Positions 35,572 through 44,843 of a DNA stretch of 64,000 bases are shown here, piece by piece (positions within the stretch are counted from its first letter, which is position 1; every line of letters begins with the position of its first letter). Source of the DNA: Chromatocurvus halotolerans (lineage in GTDB: Bacteria > Pseudomonadota > Gammaproteobacteria > Pseudomonadales > Halieaceae); contig NZ_SLWX01000005.1 of the NCBI RefSeq assembly GCF_004340525.1, positions 62,001 through 126,000 on the forward strand, read 5' to 3'. Position numbers and translations under genes: made by a program. A model generated the notes under the pieces. It was not told the origin of the DNA. It saw only the letters and a list, made by a program, of their open reading frames with translations, and ran no database searches.

Positions 35572-35997
35572 TCATTCCAGCGTTATCGCCTCCCGATTGC
35601 GCGCCAGAGTCGCCTCGCCCACGCCGCTGACATCCATGAGCTCCTCGATAGACTCAAACGGTCCGTACATCTCCCGGTATTGTACGATGGCCTCGGCACG
35701 CGCCCGGCCAACCCCCTGCAGCACCGACGACAGCTCCTCGACATCCGCGGTATTGATATTCACCACGGGCGGTTTGTCGACAGGTGCTTCCTGCGCGTGG
35801 ACACCGGGCACCCCCGGCCCACCCACTGCCAGCGCGATCAGCAGCAGCACGCCACCGGCGATCACCCGCAGGGGATGCTGGACGGGCATGCCACGGCCAT
35901 CGGGATGGCCGGGGTCTGCCACGAGACCGGCATCGGTTGGGGAGCAGAGTCCGGCTGAGGCGCCGGCATGCGGTGTAAACAGCGTCAGTGTCTTCAT
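35572..35997 (-). CDS. ComEA-like helix-hairpin-helix protein
   Basis: A 141-residue exported or membrane-anchored protein ending in a ComEA-type DNA-binding domain: VNINTADVEELSSVLQGVGRARAEAIVQYR (first hairpin) and ESIEELMDVSGVGEATLARN (second hairpin), residues 79-138. ComEA binds incoming DNA in the periplasm during natural transformation; many gammaproteobacteria carry such short copies. A hydrophobic segment at residues 44-62 ends in GVHAQE. ATG 35995-35997 has GGAG 8 nt upstream but leaves an unusual 43-residue polar leader before the membrane segment. ATG 35887-35889 (MPVQHPLR) would give a normal signal peptide but lacks a ribosome site. Confidence 0.85.
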   Translation of the reverse strand: MKTLTLFTPHAGASAGLCSPTDAGLVADPGHPDGRGMPVQHPLRVIAGGVLLLIALAVGGPGVPGVHAQEAPVDKPPVVNINTADVEELSSVLQGVGRARAEAIVQYREMYGPFESIEELMDVSGVGEATLARNREAITLE

Positions 35998-36200
35998 TGC
36001 GTCGTCTCCATGACTGTATTGCCATGCCGGCGGAATGCACGGCAGGCTGCAGCCGCCATCCCGGCAGCTGCGGTATCCTGAAGACTAGCAGGCCGCGTGA
36101 GAGGTCTGCGAAAAATGGATCGATCTGACGAAAAAGGCGCGCCGTGTCCAGTGTGCCACACGGTAAGTCCGGTAATGCTCCGCCGAGTTTACCGCGTGGC

Positions 36201-36932
36201 CTACCGGGCGGCGTCGCCAGAGATCTCGGCAAGGATTGCGTTCAGGGCCATGACGGGGTCCGCGGACGCTGTCACGGAGCGGCCGATTACCAGGTAGTCG
36301 GCACCCAGAGCCACGGCCTCGGCCGGCGTGACCACGCGCCGCTGGTCCGCGGCGTCATCACCCGCCGTGCGGATTCCCGGTGTGACCAGGGCGAAGGCCT
36401 CACCGCAGGCGCGCCGCAGCGCCGGTGCCTCCTGCGCAGAGCACACCACGCCGTCGAGACCGGCGCTCGCGGTCAGCGTCGCCAGTCGCAGGACACGCTC
36501 AGCCACCGTTTCCGTGTAGCCCAGTTCGGCGAGATCGGACGCGTCCATGCTGGTGAGCACGGTCACCCCGATCAGCAGCGGCGGACGGCGACAGGCCGTT
36601 AACGCCTCCACCGCCGCGTCGAGCATGCGCCTGCCGCCAGCGGCGTGCACGTTGACCATCCAGACACCGAGGTCGGCGGCGGCGCGCAGTGCCTGCGCCA
36701 CGGTCGTGGGAATATCGTGGAACTTGAGATCGAGAAATACCTCGAAGCCGGCGCGCTGCAGCTGTTCGACCACGGCCGGACCCGCGCGGGTGAACAGCTC
36801 CTTGCCCACCTTCACGCGACAGAGCTGCGGGTCCAGTCGAGCGGCCAGCGAGAGCGCCGCACTGGCATCGGCGACATCCAGCGCGACGATGACCGGCGAC
36901 CCGGGGACCCGCCTGCCCAGGACTTCAGTCAC
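36201..36932 (-). CDS. pyrF: Orotidine 5'-phosphate decarboxylase
   Basis: A 243-residue OMP decarboxylase making UMP, the last step of de novo pyrimidine synthesis. The catalytic [10 protein letters not shown] motif (Lys/Asp charge network, about residues 70-79) is intact. The N-terminal VALDVAD, the VNVHAAGG strand, TVLTSM and the C-terminal VTPGIR and YLVIGRSVT phosphate-binding loop are also present. It starts with GTG 36930-36932 and overlaps lapA by 8 nt, so it is translationally coupled at the end of the rpsA-ihfB side of the block. In many gammaproteobacteria lapB lies between lapA and pyrF, and here it does not. Confidence 0.96.
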   Translation of the reverse strand: MTEVLGRRVPGSPVIVALDVADASAALSLAARLDPQLCRVKVGKELFTRAGPAVVEQLQRAGFEVFLDLKFHDIPTTVAQALRAAADLGVWMVNVHAAGGRRMLDAAVEALTACRRPPLLIGVTVLTSMDASDLAELGYTETVAERVLRLATLTASAGLDGVVCSAQEAPALRRACGEAFALVTPGIRTAGDDAADQRRVVTPAEAVALGADYLVIGRSVTASADPVMALNAILAEISGDAAR

Positions 36933-37230
36933 GGGCGACCCGTCCGCGATGGCGCAGGCGATCCGCCTCGCTCTGGGCCCGGGTCAGCTGCCGGTTGAGC
37001 AGTCGCATTCGGGTGCGCAGACGCAGGGAGACTGCACTCGCTACCAGCACGCCGCACAGCCCGCCGAGCGCAAAGGCCGCCAGTACCCAGAGCGCCAGGC
37101 TGCGGGGTGCGAAGCGGTAGACCAGCAGGTCCAGCGGCACCGCAACATCATTCTGCAGCGCGAACAGCACACCCAGGCCGGCCATGGCGAAGGCCACAAT
37201 GATGCCGGTGACGCCGCGCAGAAAATTCAC
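36925..37230 (-). CDS. lapA: LapA (DUF1049) inner-membrane protein
   Basis: A 101-residue protein with two transmembrane helices (about 4-24 and 44-66), the LALQND-like motif [16 protein letters not shown] between them, and a basic coiled-coil tail ([23 protein letters not shown]). In E. coli, LapA works with LapB in lipopolysaccharide assembly and LpxC control, and the two are adjacent. Here only lapA is present. The start is GTG 37228-37230, overlapping the ihfB stop in a GTGA junction. Position and architecture make the assignment firm; the function without an adjacent partner is not clear. Confidence 0.9.
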   Translation of the reverse strand: MNFLRGVTGIIVAFAMAGLGVLFALQNDVAVPLDLLVYRFAPRSLALWVLAAFALGGLCGVLVASAVSLRLRTRMRLLNRQLTRAQSEADRLRHRGRVARD

Positions 37231-37523
37231 AGGCCGGACTGTAAGCCGAGGTTGACGCGCTCACGCAGTTCCTTGCCCGGCTTGAAGTGGGGAACGTACT
37301 TGCCGGTGAGCTGCACTGTATCGCCGGTCTTGGGGTTGCGGCCGCGCCGCGGCTCGCGATAGTGCAGTGAAAAGCTGCCGAAACCGCGTATTTCGATGCG
37401 TCCGCCAGAGGACAGCGACTGCGACATGTGCTCGAGTATGGTCTTTATCGCCAGCTCAACGTCCTTGGTGGACAGCTGTGTCTGCCGGGCGGCAATTGCC
37501 TCGATCAGCTCGCTCTTGGTCAT
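37227..37523 (-). CDS. ihfB: Integration host factor subunit beta
   Basis: A 98-residue HU/IHF-family nucleoid protein that pairs with IHF-alpha to bend DNA at specific sites. The beta-arm [12 protein letters not shown] (with the Pro that intercalates) and the N-terminal [14 protein letters not shown] are typical of IHF-beta. The later [22 protein letters not shown] distinguishes it from HU. ATG 37521-37523 was chosen by family alignment; the frame opens 33 codons earlier in non-conserved sequence. It lies 170 nt downstream of rpsA, as in E. coli and Pseudomonas, behind a terminator, so it probably has its own promoter. Confidence 0.96.
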   Translation of the reverse strand: MTKSELIEAIAARQTQLSTKDVELAIKTILEHMSQSLSSGGRIEIRGFGSFSLHYREPRRGRNPKTGDTVQLTGKYVPHFKPGKELRERVNLGLQSGL

Positions 37524-37575
37524 GCGTGATTCGCCCTTGCCGTCAATTGCGGGGCTGTGCCCACCGTGACGGCGT

Positions 37576-37604
37576 ATTTTGTACTTTCCGCAACAGTGAT
37601 ACAA
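37576..37604 (-). promoter_or_regulatory. Weak candidate promoter of ihfB
   Basis: On the minus strand TTGTAT (37599-37604), a 17-nt spacer and CAAAAT (37576-37581) lie after the rpsA terminator and about 53 nt before the ihfB start. The matches to consensus are modest (3/6 and 4/6). Confidence 0.3.
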
Positions 37605-37618
37605 GTGCTTATTTTTTA

Positions 37619-37643
37619 ACAAAAAAAAGGGCCCGAAGGCCCT
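37619..37643 (-). terminator. Rho-independent terminator of rpsA
   Basis: On the minus strand AGGGCC, a TTCG tetraloop and GGCCCT form a 6-bp stem (37628-37643), followed directly by eight T residues. It lies about 50 nt after the rpsA stop. The stable TTCG loop and clean T-tract make it a textbook intrinsic terminator separating rpsA from ihfB. Confidence 0.9.
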
Positions 37644-37660
37644 GTGCGTCGCGCCGCCGT

Positions 37661-37674
37661 GCCCCCATGGGGGC
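37661..37674. repeat. 14-bp GC palindrome upstream of the rpsA terminator
   Basis: GCCCCCATGGGGGC, a perfect palindrome between the rpsA stop and the terminator. In RNA it can fold as a 5-bp stem with a CATG loop, giving a second hairpin ahead of the terminator, possibly stabilising the 3' end. Confidence 0.5.
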
Positions 37675-37692
37675 CGGCGCTGCAGATGCCGC

Positions 37693-39363
37693 TTACTTCT
37701 CGTTCATCTGCTGCTTGATCAGGTCGCCGATGGTGCCGGGCGAGCTCTGGTCCTCTTCCTTGAGCGACTTGACCGCGTCCTTCTCGTCGTCGAAGTCCTT
37801 GGCCTTGATGGACAGGGCCAGGCTGCGGTTCTTGCGATCCACCGAGATGATCTTGGCTTCCACGCTATCGCCGACCTTGAACTGGGAGCGCGCATCGTCA
37901 ACTTTCTCGCGGCTGATGTCGGAGGCTTTCAGAACACCCTCGACTTCCTCTGCCAGCTTGACGGTGACCGACTTGGCGTCGACCTCGGTCACTTCGCCCG
38001 TCACGATCGTGCCGCGATCATTGACCGCCACGTAGTTGGAGAAGGGATCATCTTCCAGCTGCTTGATGCCCAGTGAGATGCGCTCGCGCTCCGGATCGAT
38101 GGACAGGATGACCGTCTCGATCTCGTCGCCCTTCTTGTAGCTGCGCACGGCTTCTTCTCCGACCTCGTTCCAGCTGATGTCGGATAGATGCACCAGGCCG
38201 TCGATGTTGCCTTCGAGGCCGATGAAGATACCGAAATCGGTAATCGACTTGATGCTGCCGGAAATGCGGTCACCCTTGCTGTGTTCGGCGGCAAACGCGT
38301 CCCAGGGGTTTTGCTGGCATTGCTTGATGCCCAGCGAGATGCGGCGACGCTCCTCGTCGATATCGAGCACCATGACCTCGACCTCGTCACCCACCTGAAC
38401 AATCTTGGAGGGGTGGACATTCTTGTTGGTCCAGTCCATTTCGGAGACGTGCACCAGACCCTCGACACCCTCTTCGATCTCGGCGAAACAGCCGTAATCG
38501 GTAAGATTGGTGACGCGCGCCAGAACGCGGCTGCCTTCCGGGTAGCGCCCGGTGATCTCGACCCACGGATCCTCGCCCAGCTGCTTGAGGCCCAGGGACA
38601 CACGGTTGCGCTCGCGGTCGAACTTGAGCACCTTGACGTCCATTTCCTGGCCGACTTCCACGATTTCGGAGGGATGCTTGATGCGCTTCCACGCCATGTC
38701 GGTAATGTGCAGCAGGCCGTCGACACCGCCGAGATCGACAAAGGCGCCGTAATCGGTGAGGTTCTTGACGATCCCCTTGATGGTCATGCCTTCCTGCAGG
38801 CTTTCCAGCAGCGCTTCGCGCTCGACGCTGTTGGCCGCTTCCATGACGGCACGACGCGAGACCACAACGTTGTTGCGCTTCTGGTCAAGCTTGATGACCT
38901 TGAATTCGAGTTCCTTGTTCTCCAGATGAGCGGTATCGCGCACCGGGCGGACGTCCACCAGCGAGCCCGGCAGGAACGCCCGGATGGTGTTGATGTCGAC
39001 CGTAAAGCCGCCCTTGACCTTGCCATTGATGTGGCCCTTGATGACCTCATCTGCCGCATGCGCCGCCTCAAGCTCTTTCCACGACTCGGCGCGTTTCGCC
39101 TTCTCGCGTGACAGCTTGGTTTCACCGAAACCGTCCTCGACAGTCTCCAGCGCCACCTGCACCTCGTCACCGATGCTCAGGCTGCACTCGCCCGACGCGT
39201 CGATAAACTGGGCACGGGGGATAACGCCCTCGGACTTCAGGCCCGCGTGAACGGTGACCCACTCATTATCAATATCAATGACAACCCCGGTGACAATGGC
39301 ACCCGGCTGCATATCAACGGTTTTCAGGCTTTCTTCAAAAAGATCGGCGAACGATTCGCTCAT
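37693..39363 (-). CDS. rpsA: 30S ribosomal protein S1
   Basis: A 556-residue six-repeat S1 protein, the usual length. Successive S1 domains can be followed from the N-terminus: [21 protein letters not shown], then [18 protein letters not shown], and the canonical RNA-binding repeats [41 protein letters not shown] and [20 protein letters not shown], then the last repeat with the [11 protein letters not shown] end. S1 binds mRNA on the 30S subunit and unfolds structured leaders. The order cmk-rpsA-ihfB is conserved in gammaproteobacteria. The gene has its own terminator downstream and a hairpin in the leader, consistent with the known autoregulation of S1 in E. coli. Confidence 0.98.
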   Translation of the reverse strand: MSESFADLFEESLKTVDMQPGAIVTGVVIDIDNEWVTVHAGLKSEGVIPRAQFIDASGECSLSIGDEVQVALETVEDGFGETKLSREKAKRAESWKELEAAHAADEVIKGHINGKVKGGFTVDINTIRAFLPGSLVDVRPVRDTAHLENKELEFKVIKLDQKRNNVVVSRRAVMEAANSVEREALLESLQEGMTIKGIVKNLTDYGAFVDLGGVDGLLHITDMAWKRIKHPSEIVEVGQEMDVKVLKFDRERNRVSLGLKQLGEDPWVEITGRYPEGSRVLARVTNLTDYGCFAEIEEGVEGLVHVSEMDWTNKNVHPSKIVQVGDEVEVMVLDIDEERRRISLGIKQCQQNPWDAFAAEHSKGDRISGSIKSITDFGIFIGLEGNIDGLVHLSDISWNEVGEEAVRSYKKGDEIETVILSIDPERERISLGIKQLEDDPFSNYVAVNDRGTIVTGEVTEVDAKSVTVKLAEEVEGVLKASDISREKVDDARSQFKVGDSVEAKIISVDRKNRSLALSIKAKDFDDEKDAVKSLKEEDQSSPGTIGDLIKQQMNEK

Positions 39364-39388
39364 TACACATTACCTGTCTGTAAAGATG

Positions 39389-39406
39389 TGCAGTAGCAAC
39401 ACTGCA
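39389..39406 (-). promoter_or_regulatory. Hairpin in the rpsA leader
   Basis: TGCAGT, a 6-nt loop and ACTGCA form a perfect 6-bp stem ending about 25 nt before the rpsA start. E. coli S1 represses its own mRNA through leader hairpins, so this may be part of such an element. The cmk-rpsA gap (197 bp) also contains a run of seven T on the minus strand near 39437, without a clear stem directly before it. Confidence 0.4.
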
Positions 39407-39559
39407 ACCGACCCTCCAGCCGGGCCGGGACTCATTAAAAAAACCCCCTGAACCGCCCGGACTGGATTGGCGGCGCGATCAGGCGGTACTTGTTGCGTTG
39501 TACCCAGTAGCGCGCTTGTAGCCTGTTGCGCGAACTGCCGGAGCGGGACTGACAGCGGT

Positions 39560-40243
39560 TCAGGCGCTGATGCCTCTCCGGGATGCCTCAAGCAGGACAG
39601 CCTCGAATACGGCGTCTGCCGGCGTCGCCGTGCTGTCGATCACTACGGCGTCACGGGCAGGCACCAGAGGTGCGATGGCGCGGCTGCTGTCGCGCGCGTC
39701 GCGTTCCTTGATGTCCTCAAGAAGGCGCGGGAGACTAACACTTTCACCCTTGCCCCGCAACTGCTCGTAGCGGCGCCGCGCGCGCTCCTCCGCACTCGCG
39801 GTGAGGAAGATTTTCAGCGGCGCGTCGGGAAAGACCACCGTCCCCATGTCGCGGCCGTCTGCGATCAGGCCGGGCGCCTGGCGGAAGTCGCGCTGGCGCT
39901 CCAGCAGCGCCTCGCGCACCGAAGGCTGGGCGGCGACTACCGACGCCCCGCGACCGCCCTCCTCCGAGCGAATCACCGCAGTGACGTCGCGTCCGGCATA
40001 CAGCACGCCGACCTCGCCATCGGCTCCCATCACGAAGCGTGTATCGAGCTGCCGCGCCACCTCTGCCACTGCGGGCTCGTCCGCCCAGTCAACGCCCGCC
40101 TGCAGGCAGGCGTAGCCGGTAATCCGGTACAGGGCGCCGCTGTCGAGGAAGTGCCAGCCAAAGTGCTCTGCGAGCATGCGCGACAGCGTTCCCTTGCCCG
40201 CACCTCCGGGTCCGTCCACGGTAATCACCGGCCACGACGCCAT
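39560..40243 (-). CDS. cmk: Cytidylate kinase
   Basis: A 227-residue CMP/dCMP kinase. The P-loop [12 protein letters not shown] is at about residues 11-22. FLDSGALYR (substrate region), the [15 protein letters not shown] segment with the catalytic Arg/Asp, the insert-domain [14 protein letters not shown] and the [10 protein letters not shown] segment are all standard. It makes CDP and dCDP for nucleic acid and lipid synthesis in the cytosol. The ATG overlaps the aroA stop by 1 nt (TAATG), indicating coupling. The position between aroA and rpsA is the conserved gammaproteobacterial arrangement. Confidence 0.97.
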   Translation of the reverse strand: MASWPVITVDGPGGAGKGTLSRMLAEHFGWHFLDSGALYRITGYACLQAGVDWADEPAVAEVARQLDTRFVMGADGEVGVLYAGRDVTAVIRSEEGGRGASVVAAQPSVREALLERQRDFRQAPGLIADGRDMGTVVFPDAPLKIFLTASAEERARRRYEQLRGKGESVSLPRLLEDIKERDARDSSRAIAPLVPARDAVVIDSTATPADAVFEAVLLEASRRGISA

Positions 40244-41553
40244 TATGCCTGCCCCGCCTGCGTGGAAATCTGCAGGCCCAGGCCGCGCGCCATGGCATCA
40301 AAGCCGGGGAAGGACGTGGCAACAGTGTCGCAGTCCATGACGTAGATCTCGCGCTCCGCGCGCAGCGCCGCCACCGCGAAGGCCATCGCGATACGGTGAT
40401 CGTGATGGGTATGAATGACTCCGCCACCGAGAGCCCCCCCTTCGATGACAATGCCATCCGGTCGCGGCTCATTGCGGACACCCAGGGTGGTCAGCCCCTC
40501 CGCCATGCTGGCTATGCGATCGCTTTCCTTGACCCGCAGCTCTTCGGCGCCGCTCAGCGTCGTCCGACCCTCGGCGCAGGCGGCGGCAATGAACAGGACC
40601 GGAAACTCGTCGATTGCCAGCGGCACCTGATCCTCGGGGATGGCAATGCCGCGCAGCGGCGCGTGGCGCACCAGGATATCGGCCACGGGCTCGCCGCCCA
40701 CATCGCGCTCGTTCATGAGCGTGATATCGGCACCCATCAGGGTAAGAATGCTGATAATGCCGATGCGCGTGGGGTTGACCCCGACATGCGTCAGCAGCAG
40801 TTCGGAACCCGGCGCGATGGTCGCCGCCACGATGAAGAACGCAGCAGAGGAGATATCCGCCGGGATGTCGATATCCGTGCCAACAAGCCGGCCGCCGCCG
40901 CGCAGCTGAATGACGTCGTTATCGCGGGTGACCTCGTAGCCGAAACCTCGCAGCATGCGCTCCGTGTGATCGCGGGTCGGCGCCGGTTCGGTCACCGAGG
41001 TGCAGCCCTCCGCGTACAGCCCTGCCAGCAGCAGGCAGGATTTGACCTGGGCACTGGCGATGGGCATCGGATAATGAATGCCCTGCAGGCCGCGGCAGGC
41101 GTCGATCTGCAGCGGCGGCCGGTCACCGTCGGCGGCGGTGATGCTGGCCCCCATCCGGGCCAGTGGCTGCATGACCCGCGCCATGGGGCGGCGGCACAGG
41201 GAGGCATCGCCGGTCAACCGGCTGGCGAAGGGCTGGCCTGCCAACAGGCCACTGAGAAGCCGCATACTGGTGCCGGAGTTTCCCATGTCGAGCTCGGTGG
41301 ACGGCGCGCGCAAGCCCGCGAGCCCGACGCCACTGACCCGGAGCTCACCCTTGGCGGGACCCGCAATCTCCACGCCCAGGGCACGCAGGGCCGCCAGGGT
41401 GGCCAGCGCGTCTTCGCCCTCGAGGAAACCGCGGATGCGCGAATCCCCCTCGGCAATGGACGACAGCATGACCGAACGGTGGGAGATCGACTTGTCGCCG
41501 GGCACGCGGACCTCACCGCTGATAGTGCCACCGGGAAACAGCTTGAATTCCAT
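40243..41553 (-). CDS. aroA: 3-phosphoshikimate 1-carboxyvinyltransferase (EPSP synthase)
   Basis: A 436-residue EPSP synthase joining shikimate-3-phosphate and PEP in the chorismate pathway. PGDKSISHR at about residues 18-26 is the substrate-binding start. [30 protein letters not shown] and LRVKESDRI follow, and [14 protein letters not shown] lies at the C-terminal end. The sequence GNSGTSMR (alanine replaced by serine after the Gly-Thr) resembles class II enzymes, which often tolerate glyphosate; this is suggestive only. In Pseudomonas tyrA and aroA are fused, whereas here they are separate with a 56-nt gap. ATG 41551-41553. Confidence 0.96.
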   Translation of the reverse strand: MEFKLFPGGTISGEVRVPGDKSISHRSVMLSSIAEGDSRIRGFLEGEDALATLAALRALGVEIAGPAKGELRVSGVGLAGLRAPSTELDMGNSGTSMRLLSGLLAGQPFASRLTGDASLCRRPMARVMQPLARMGASITAADGDRPPLQIDACRGLQGIHYPMPIASAQVKSCLLLAGLYAEGCTSVTEPAPTRDHTERMLRGFGYEVTRDNDVIQLRGGGRLVGTDIDIPADISSAAFFIVAATIAPGSELLLTHVGVNPTRIGIISILTLMGADITLMNERDVGGEPVADILVRHAPLRGIAIPEDQVPLAIDEFPVLFIAAACAEGRTTLSGAEELRVKESDRIASMAEGLTTLGVRNEPRPDGIVIEGGALGGGVIHTHHDHRIAMAFAVAALRAEREIYVMDCDTVATSFPGFDAMARGLGLQISTQAGQA

Positions 41554-41609
41554 AGCTTTGCTCTTCCTGCGACCCGTCCTGCGATCGGTACGGGTATCGG
41601 GTTCTGCGG

Positions 41610-42527
41610 TCAGGATCGGCCGCGTGTGGCCTGCAGCGCCGAGAAACTGTCCCGCGCGGTCTTCGCCGCCGTGAATGTCTGCAGCAGCGCGTCGCCGTCG
41701 CCGGCGTCAATCGCTGCCCGCAGTGTGATGAGATGCTGCGCAAAATCGTCGATAGCTTCCAGCAACGCCCCGCGATTGGCAAGCGCCACATCGCGCCACA
41801 TGACGGGATCGCTGGAGGCGATGCGGGTAAAGTCACGGAAACCGCCCGCGGCGAAGCGAAAGACATCATCGCCGTGGGGCGACCTCGCCAGGGTATCGAC
41901 CAGGCAGTAGGCGAGCACGTGCGGCAGGTGACTGGTGGCGGCAAGCACGCGGTCATGCGTGCTGACCGCCATGCAGACTACGCTGGCACCAGCGGCGCGC
42001 CAGAGATGGCTGACGTCGGCGAGCGCGTCGGCATCGGTATTTTCCGCCGGGGTAAGAATCGTGAGATGGTCCCGGAACAGCCCGCCCCGGGCCGCACCCA
42101 CGCCACTGCGCTCGGAGCCCGCGATGGGGTGCCCCAGGACCACCCGCGGCGGCACGCAGCCGTGCTGCGCCAGCATGCGCGCCTCCAGCCCGCCCTTGAC
42201 GCTGGCGACATCGGTGATGATTGCCGATGAACCGGTCCGTGCCGCCTCCTGGGTGAGGTCCGCCAGCAGGTCGGCGGCCGCCATTGTCGGCACACACAGC
42301 ACAATGATGTCGGCCTGCGCCAGCGCCTCCCGCGGAGATTGAAGCGCACGATCAATGACCCTGCGCGCGATGCCCTCGGCAACCGCGTCAGCTTGCTTGT
42401 CGCAGCCCAGCAGTTCACCGGCCTCACCGGCCTCGCGCAGCGCCAGCGCCAGTGAACCGCCAATCAGGCCCAGCCCGATAATCGCGACTGTCGGTGCCGG
42501 CTTCTCAGGCATGACAGCGAGGGGCAT
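41610..42527 (-). CDS. tyrA: Prephenate dehydrogenase
   Basis: A 305-residue prephenate (or arogenate) dehydrogenase in tyrosine synthesis. The NAD(P)-binding motif is IIGLGLIGGSLALALR (about residues 15-30). HPIAGSERSGVGAARGGLF contains the catalytic His and substrate residues, and SHLPHVLAYCLV and GGFRDFTRIASSDPVMW are the dimerisation-domain signatures. The protein is the stand-alone form with no chorismate mutase and no aroA fusion. Its ATG follows the pheA stop with no gap (TGAATG), so the two are coupled. The aminotransferase that often separates them is missing. Confidence 0.95.
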   Translation of the reverse strand: MPLAVMPEKPAPTVAIIGLGLIGGSLALALREAGEAGELLGCDKQADAVAEGIARRVIDRALQSPREALAQADIIVLCVPTMAAADLLADLTQEAARTGSSAIITDVASVKGGLEARMLAQHGCVPPRVVLGHPIAGSERSGVGAARGGLFRDHLTILTPAENTDADALADVSHLWRAAGASVVCMAVSTHDRVLAATSHLPHVLAYCLVDTLARSPHGDDVFRFAAGGFRDFTRIASSDPVMWRDVALANRGALLEAIDDFAQHLITLRAAIDAGDGDALLQTFTAAKTARDSFSALQATRGRS

Positions 42528-43652
42528 TCACAGCACGGCCCGCGGGTAGGAACCGAGGGGCTTGAGAAGAATGGACTGCTCCTCGAGCTCGTCGAGAATC
42601 TGGCGGATATTCGGATCCTGCAGATGCCCCTCGAATTCAATAAAGAAGACATACGCCCATTTTTCCGTGCGCGAGGGCCGGGTGTCGATGCGTGTCAGGC
42701 TGACACCGCCGCGCCGGAACGGGTCAAGCAGGGCGAACAGTGCTCCGGGCTTGTTGCGGCTGGAAACAATGATCGAGGTCTTGTCGCGCCCGCTGGGCGG
42801 CACTTCGGTACGCCCGATAACAATAAAGCGCGTGGTGTTGTCGTCGGAGTCCTCGATGTGTTCGGCCACGGACACGAGGCGATAGACCTCCGCTGCCATA
42901 TCCCCGGCTACCGCCGCAACGCCAGGGGTGCTGGCGGCCAGGCGTGCGGCCTCACCATTGCTGCTCACCGACTGCCGCTCGACGCCGGGCCAGTGTCGGT
43001 CGAGCCAGTTGCGGCACTGTGCGAGGGCCTGCTGGTGGGCACAGATGCGGGTAATATGGGCGACATCGGTGTGCGGCGCCACCAGTAGATGGTGGGCGAT
43101 GCGCAGCTCGACCTCGCCCGCGATATGCAGCGGTGAGTCGATAAAGCTGTCCAGGGTGTGGCTGACCATGCCCTCGGTGGAGTTCTCCACGGGCACCACA
43201 CCGTAGTTGCAGTTGCCCGACGTGACTTCGGCAAATACCGCCTCTATCGTGGGCTGCGGGACACACACAGCCCCGTGGCCGAAGTGCTTCAGCGCGGCGG
43301 CCTGGGTAAAGGTACCCTCAGGCCCCAGGAAGGCGACCTGGAGCGGCTTTTCCAGCGCCAGGCAGGCCGACATGAGCTCTCGAAAGATGTAGGCCACCGT
43401 TGCGCCGTCCAGAGGACCTTCATTGCGCTCGATAATGCGCTGAAGAACCTGCGCCTCGCGCTCGGGACGGTAGTAGGACACCTCGGCGGCGGTATCGACC
43501 TCGCCACGCTCTCGCGCCGCCTGCAGCTCGGCCAGCTTGATCTCGGCCACGCGCTGGGCACAGCGCGCCCGCTGGTTGATCAGTGCCTGAATGTCACCAT
43601 CGATCGCATCAATGGCGGCACGCACTTCCTGCAGATCGCGCTCGTCAGCCAT
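42528..43652 (-). CDS. pheA: Bifunctional chorismate mutase/prephenate dehydratase (P-protein)
   Basis: A 374-residue P-protein with three parts. Residues 1-90 are an AroQ-type chorismate mutase (DGDIQALINQRARCAQRV). Residues 100-280 are the prephenate dehydratase, with FLGPEGTFTQAAALKHFG, VPVENSTEGMV and the catalytic TRFIVIGR. Residues 290-370 are an ACT regulatory domain with GALFALLDPFRR and RIDTRPSRTEKWAYVFFIEF, which binds phenylalanine for feedback inhibition. It makes phenylpyruvate from chorismate. It lies 66 nt downstream of serC in the conserved gyrA-serC-pheA order. Confidence 0.97.
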   Translation of the reverse strand: MADERDLQEVRAAIDAIDGDIQALINQRARCAQRVAEIKLAELQAARERGEVDTAAEVSYYRPEREAQVLQRIIERNEGPLDGATVAYIFRELMSACLALEKPLQVAFLGPEGTFTQAAALKHFGHGAVCVPQPTIEAVFAEVTSGNCNYGVVPVENSTEGMVSHTLDSFIDSPLHIAGEVELRIAHHLLVAPHTDVAHITRICAHQQALAQCRNWLDRHWPGVERQSVSSNGEAARLAASTPGVAAVAGDMAAEVYRLVSVAEHIEDSDDNTTRFIVIGRTEVPPSGRDKTSIIVSSRNKPGALFALLDPFRRGGVSLTRIDTRPSRTEKWAYVFFIEFEGHLQDPNIRQILDELEEQSILLKPLGSYPRAVL

Positions 43653-43718
43653 GCTGCATCAACCCTGCCGCATCCACTCTGTCACGTTAATCCGTCCTGT
43701 GCACACTGCGTCATTCGA

Positions 43719-44798
43719 TCAGGAACAGCGCTGTTCGAAATCGTGCATGAAGGCCACCAGCGCGTCCACGGAGGCCTGCGGCACCGCGTTGTACAGACTC
43801 GCGCGCATGCCGCCGACCGAGCGGTGCCCCTTCAGGTTGAGCAATCCCGCTGCCGAAGCCTCCTCGAGAAATCGTCCGTCGAGGCCGGCATCTGCAAGGA
43901 CGAAGGGCACGTTCATCAGGGAACGGCACTCTGGCGCCACCGGATTGCTGTAGAAAGCACTGTTATCGATGGCCGTGTACAGCGTGCCGGCCTTGCGACG
44001 ATTCACCGTCTCCATGGCCGCCAGGCCGCCACCGGCCTCCAGCCAGTCAAACACCAGCGCGGCAAGATACAGGGCAAAGGTCGGCGGCGTGTTGTACATC
44101 GAGCCATTATCGCTGGCGATCGTCCAGTCCAGCATTGACGGGCAGGTGTGACGGGCACGGCCCAGCAGTTCGCGGTGAGCGATGACCAGCGTCAGCCCGG
44201 CCGGGCCGATGTTCTTCTGTGCCCCCGCATAGATGACACCGAAGCGGGAGACATCCAGCGACCGCGACAGCAGCGTTGACGACATGTCTGCGACCAGCGG
44301 CACGTCAACCTCAGGCTCCGCGAAAAACTCGACGCCGCCGATGGTCTCGTTCGGGCAGTAGTGCAGATACCCGGCATTGTCGCGGCAGCGCCAGGTGCTG
44401 CGGGCGGGAATGTCCGTGTAGCGTGAAGCGGCGCTGCTCGCCACGACCTGCACATCGGCGAAACGCTGCGCCTCGGCGATTGCCTTGAGCGACCAGTGCC
44501 CGGTATCCAGGTAATCCACCGGGGCATGCGGCGGCACCAGATTCAGCGGCACGGCGGCGAACTGGGTACTGGCGCCCCCCTGGAGAAACAGAACGGCATA
44601 ATCGTCGGGAATGTCGAGCAGGCGACGCAGGCAGGACTCCGCGCCCTCCACGACACCCACCACCTCGGGCGAGCGATGACTCATCTCCATGAAGGACAGG
44701 CCGCGACCGTGCCACTCGAGCATGTCGTCGCGGGCCTGCTCGAGCACCGCCGCGGGCAATGCCGCGGGGCCTGCGCAGAAATTGTGCAGGCGAGCCAT
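43719..44798 (-). CDS. serC: Phosphoserine aminotransferase
   Basis: A 359-residue PLP enzyme of the class V aminotransferases that makes 3-phosphoserine, and in some bacteria also serves pyridoxine synthesis. MARLHNFCAGPAALP at the start, the WHGRGLSFMEMSHRS segment, FLQGGASTQFAAVPLNL, and the PLP lysine in YAGAQKNIGPAGLT are all typical. The C-terminal GHRSVGGMRASLYNA binds substrate phosphate. I chose ATG 44796-44798 because it gives the family N-terminus; the same frame reaches a TTG at 44843 adjacent to the gyrA stop, without homology. pdxJ lies about 14 kb away. Confidence 0.96.
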   Translation of the reverse strand: MARLHNFCAGPAALPAAVLEQARDDMLEWHGRGLSFMEMSHRSPEVVGVVEGAESCLRRLLDIPDDYAVLFLQGGASTQFAAVPLNLVPPHAPVDYLDTGHWSLKAIAEAQRFADVQVVASSAASRYTDIPARSTWRCRDNAGYLHYCPNETIGGVEFFAEPEVDVPLVADMSSTLLSRSLDVSRFGVIYAGAQKNIGPAGLTLVIAHRELLGRARHTCPSMLDWTIASDNGSMYNTPPTFALYLAALVFDWLEAGGGLAAMETVNRRKAGTLYTAIDNSAFYSNPVAPECRSLMNVPFVLADAGLDGRFLEEASAAGLLNLKGHRSVGGMRASLYNAVPQASVDALVAFMHDFEQRCS

Positions 44799-44843
44799 CA
44801 GCCCCGACGCGTGGCGGGCCTGGCCCGACGCAGCCACGGACAA

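Noticed and set aside
39420-39480. Intrinsic terminator after cmk
   Set aside because: A run of seven T is present on the minus strand, but the only stem (CCGCC/GGCGG) is not adjacent to it.
40243-41553. Glyphosate-resistance claim for AroA
   Set aside because: Class II-like residues near GNSGTS are only suggestive. Sensitivity cannot be decided from this motif alone, so it is mentioned but not claimed.
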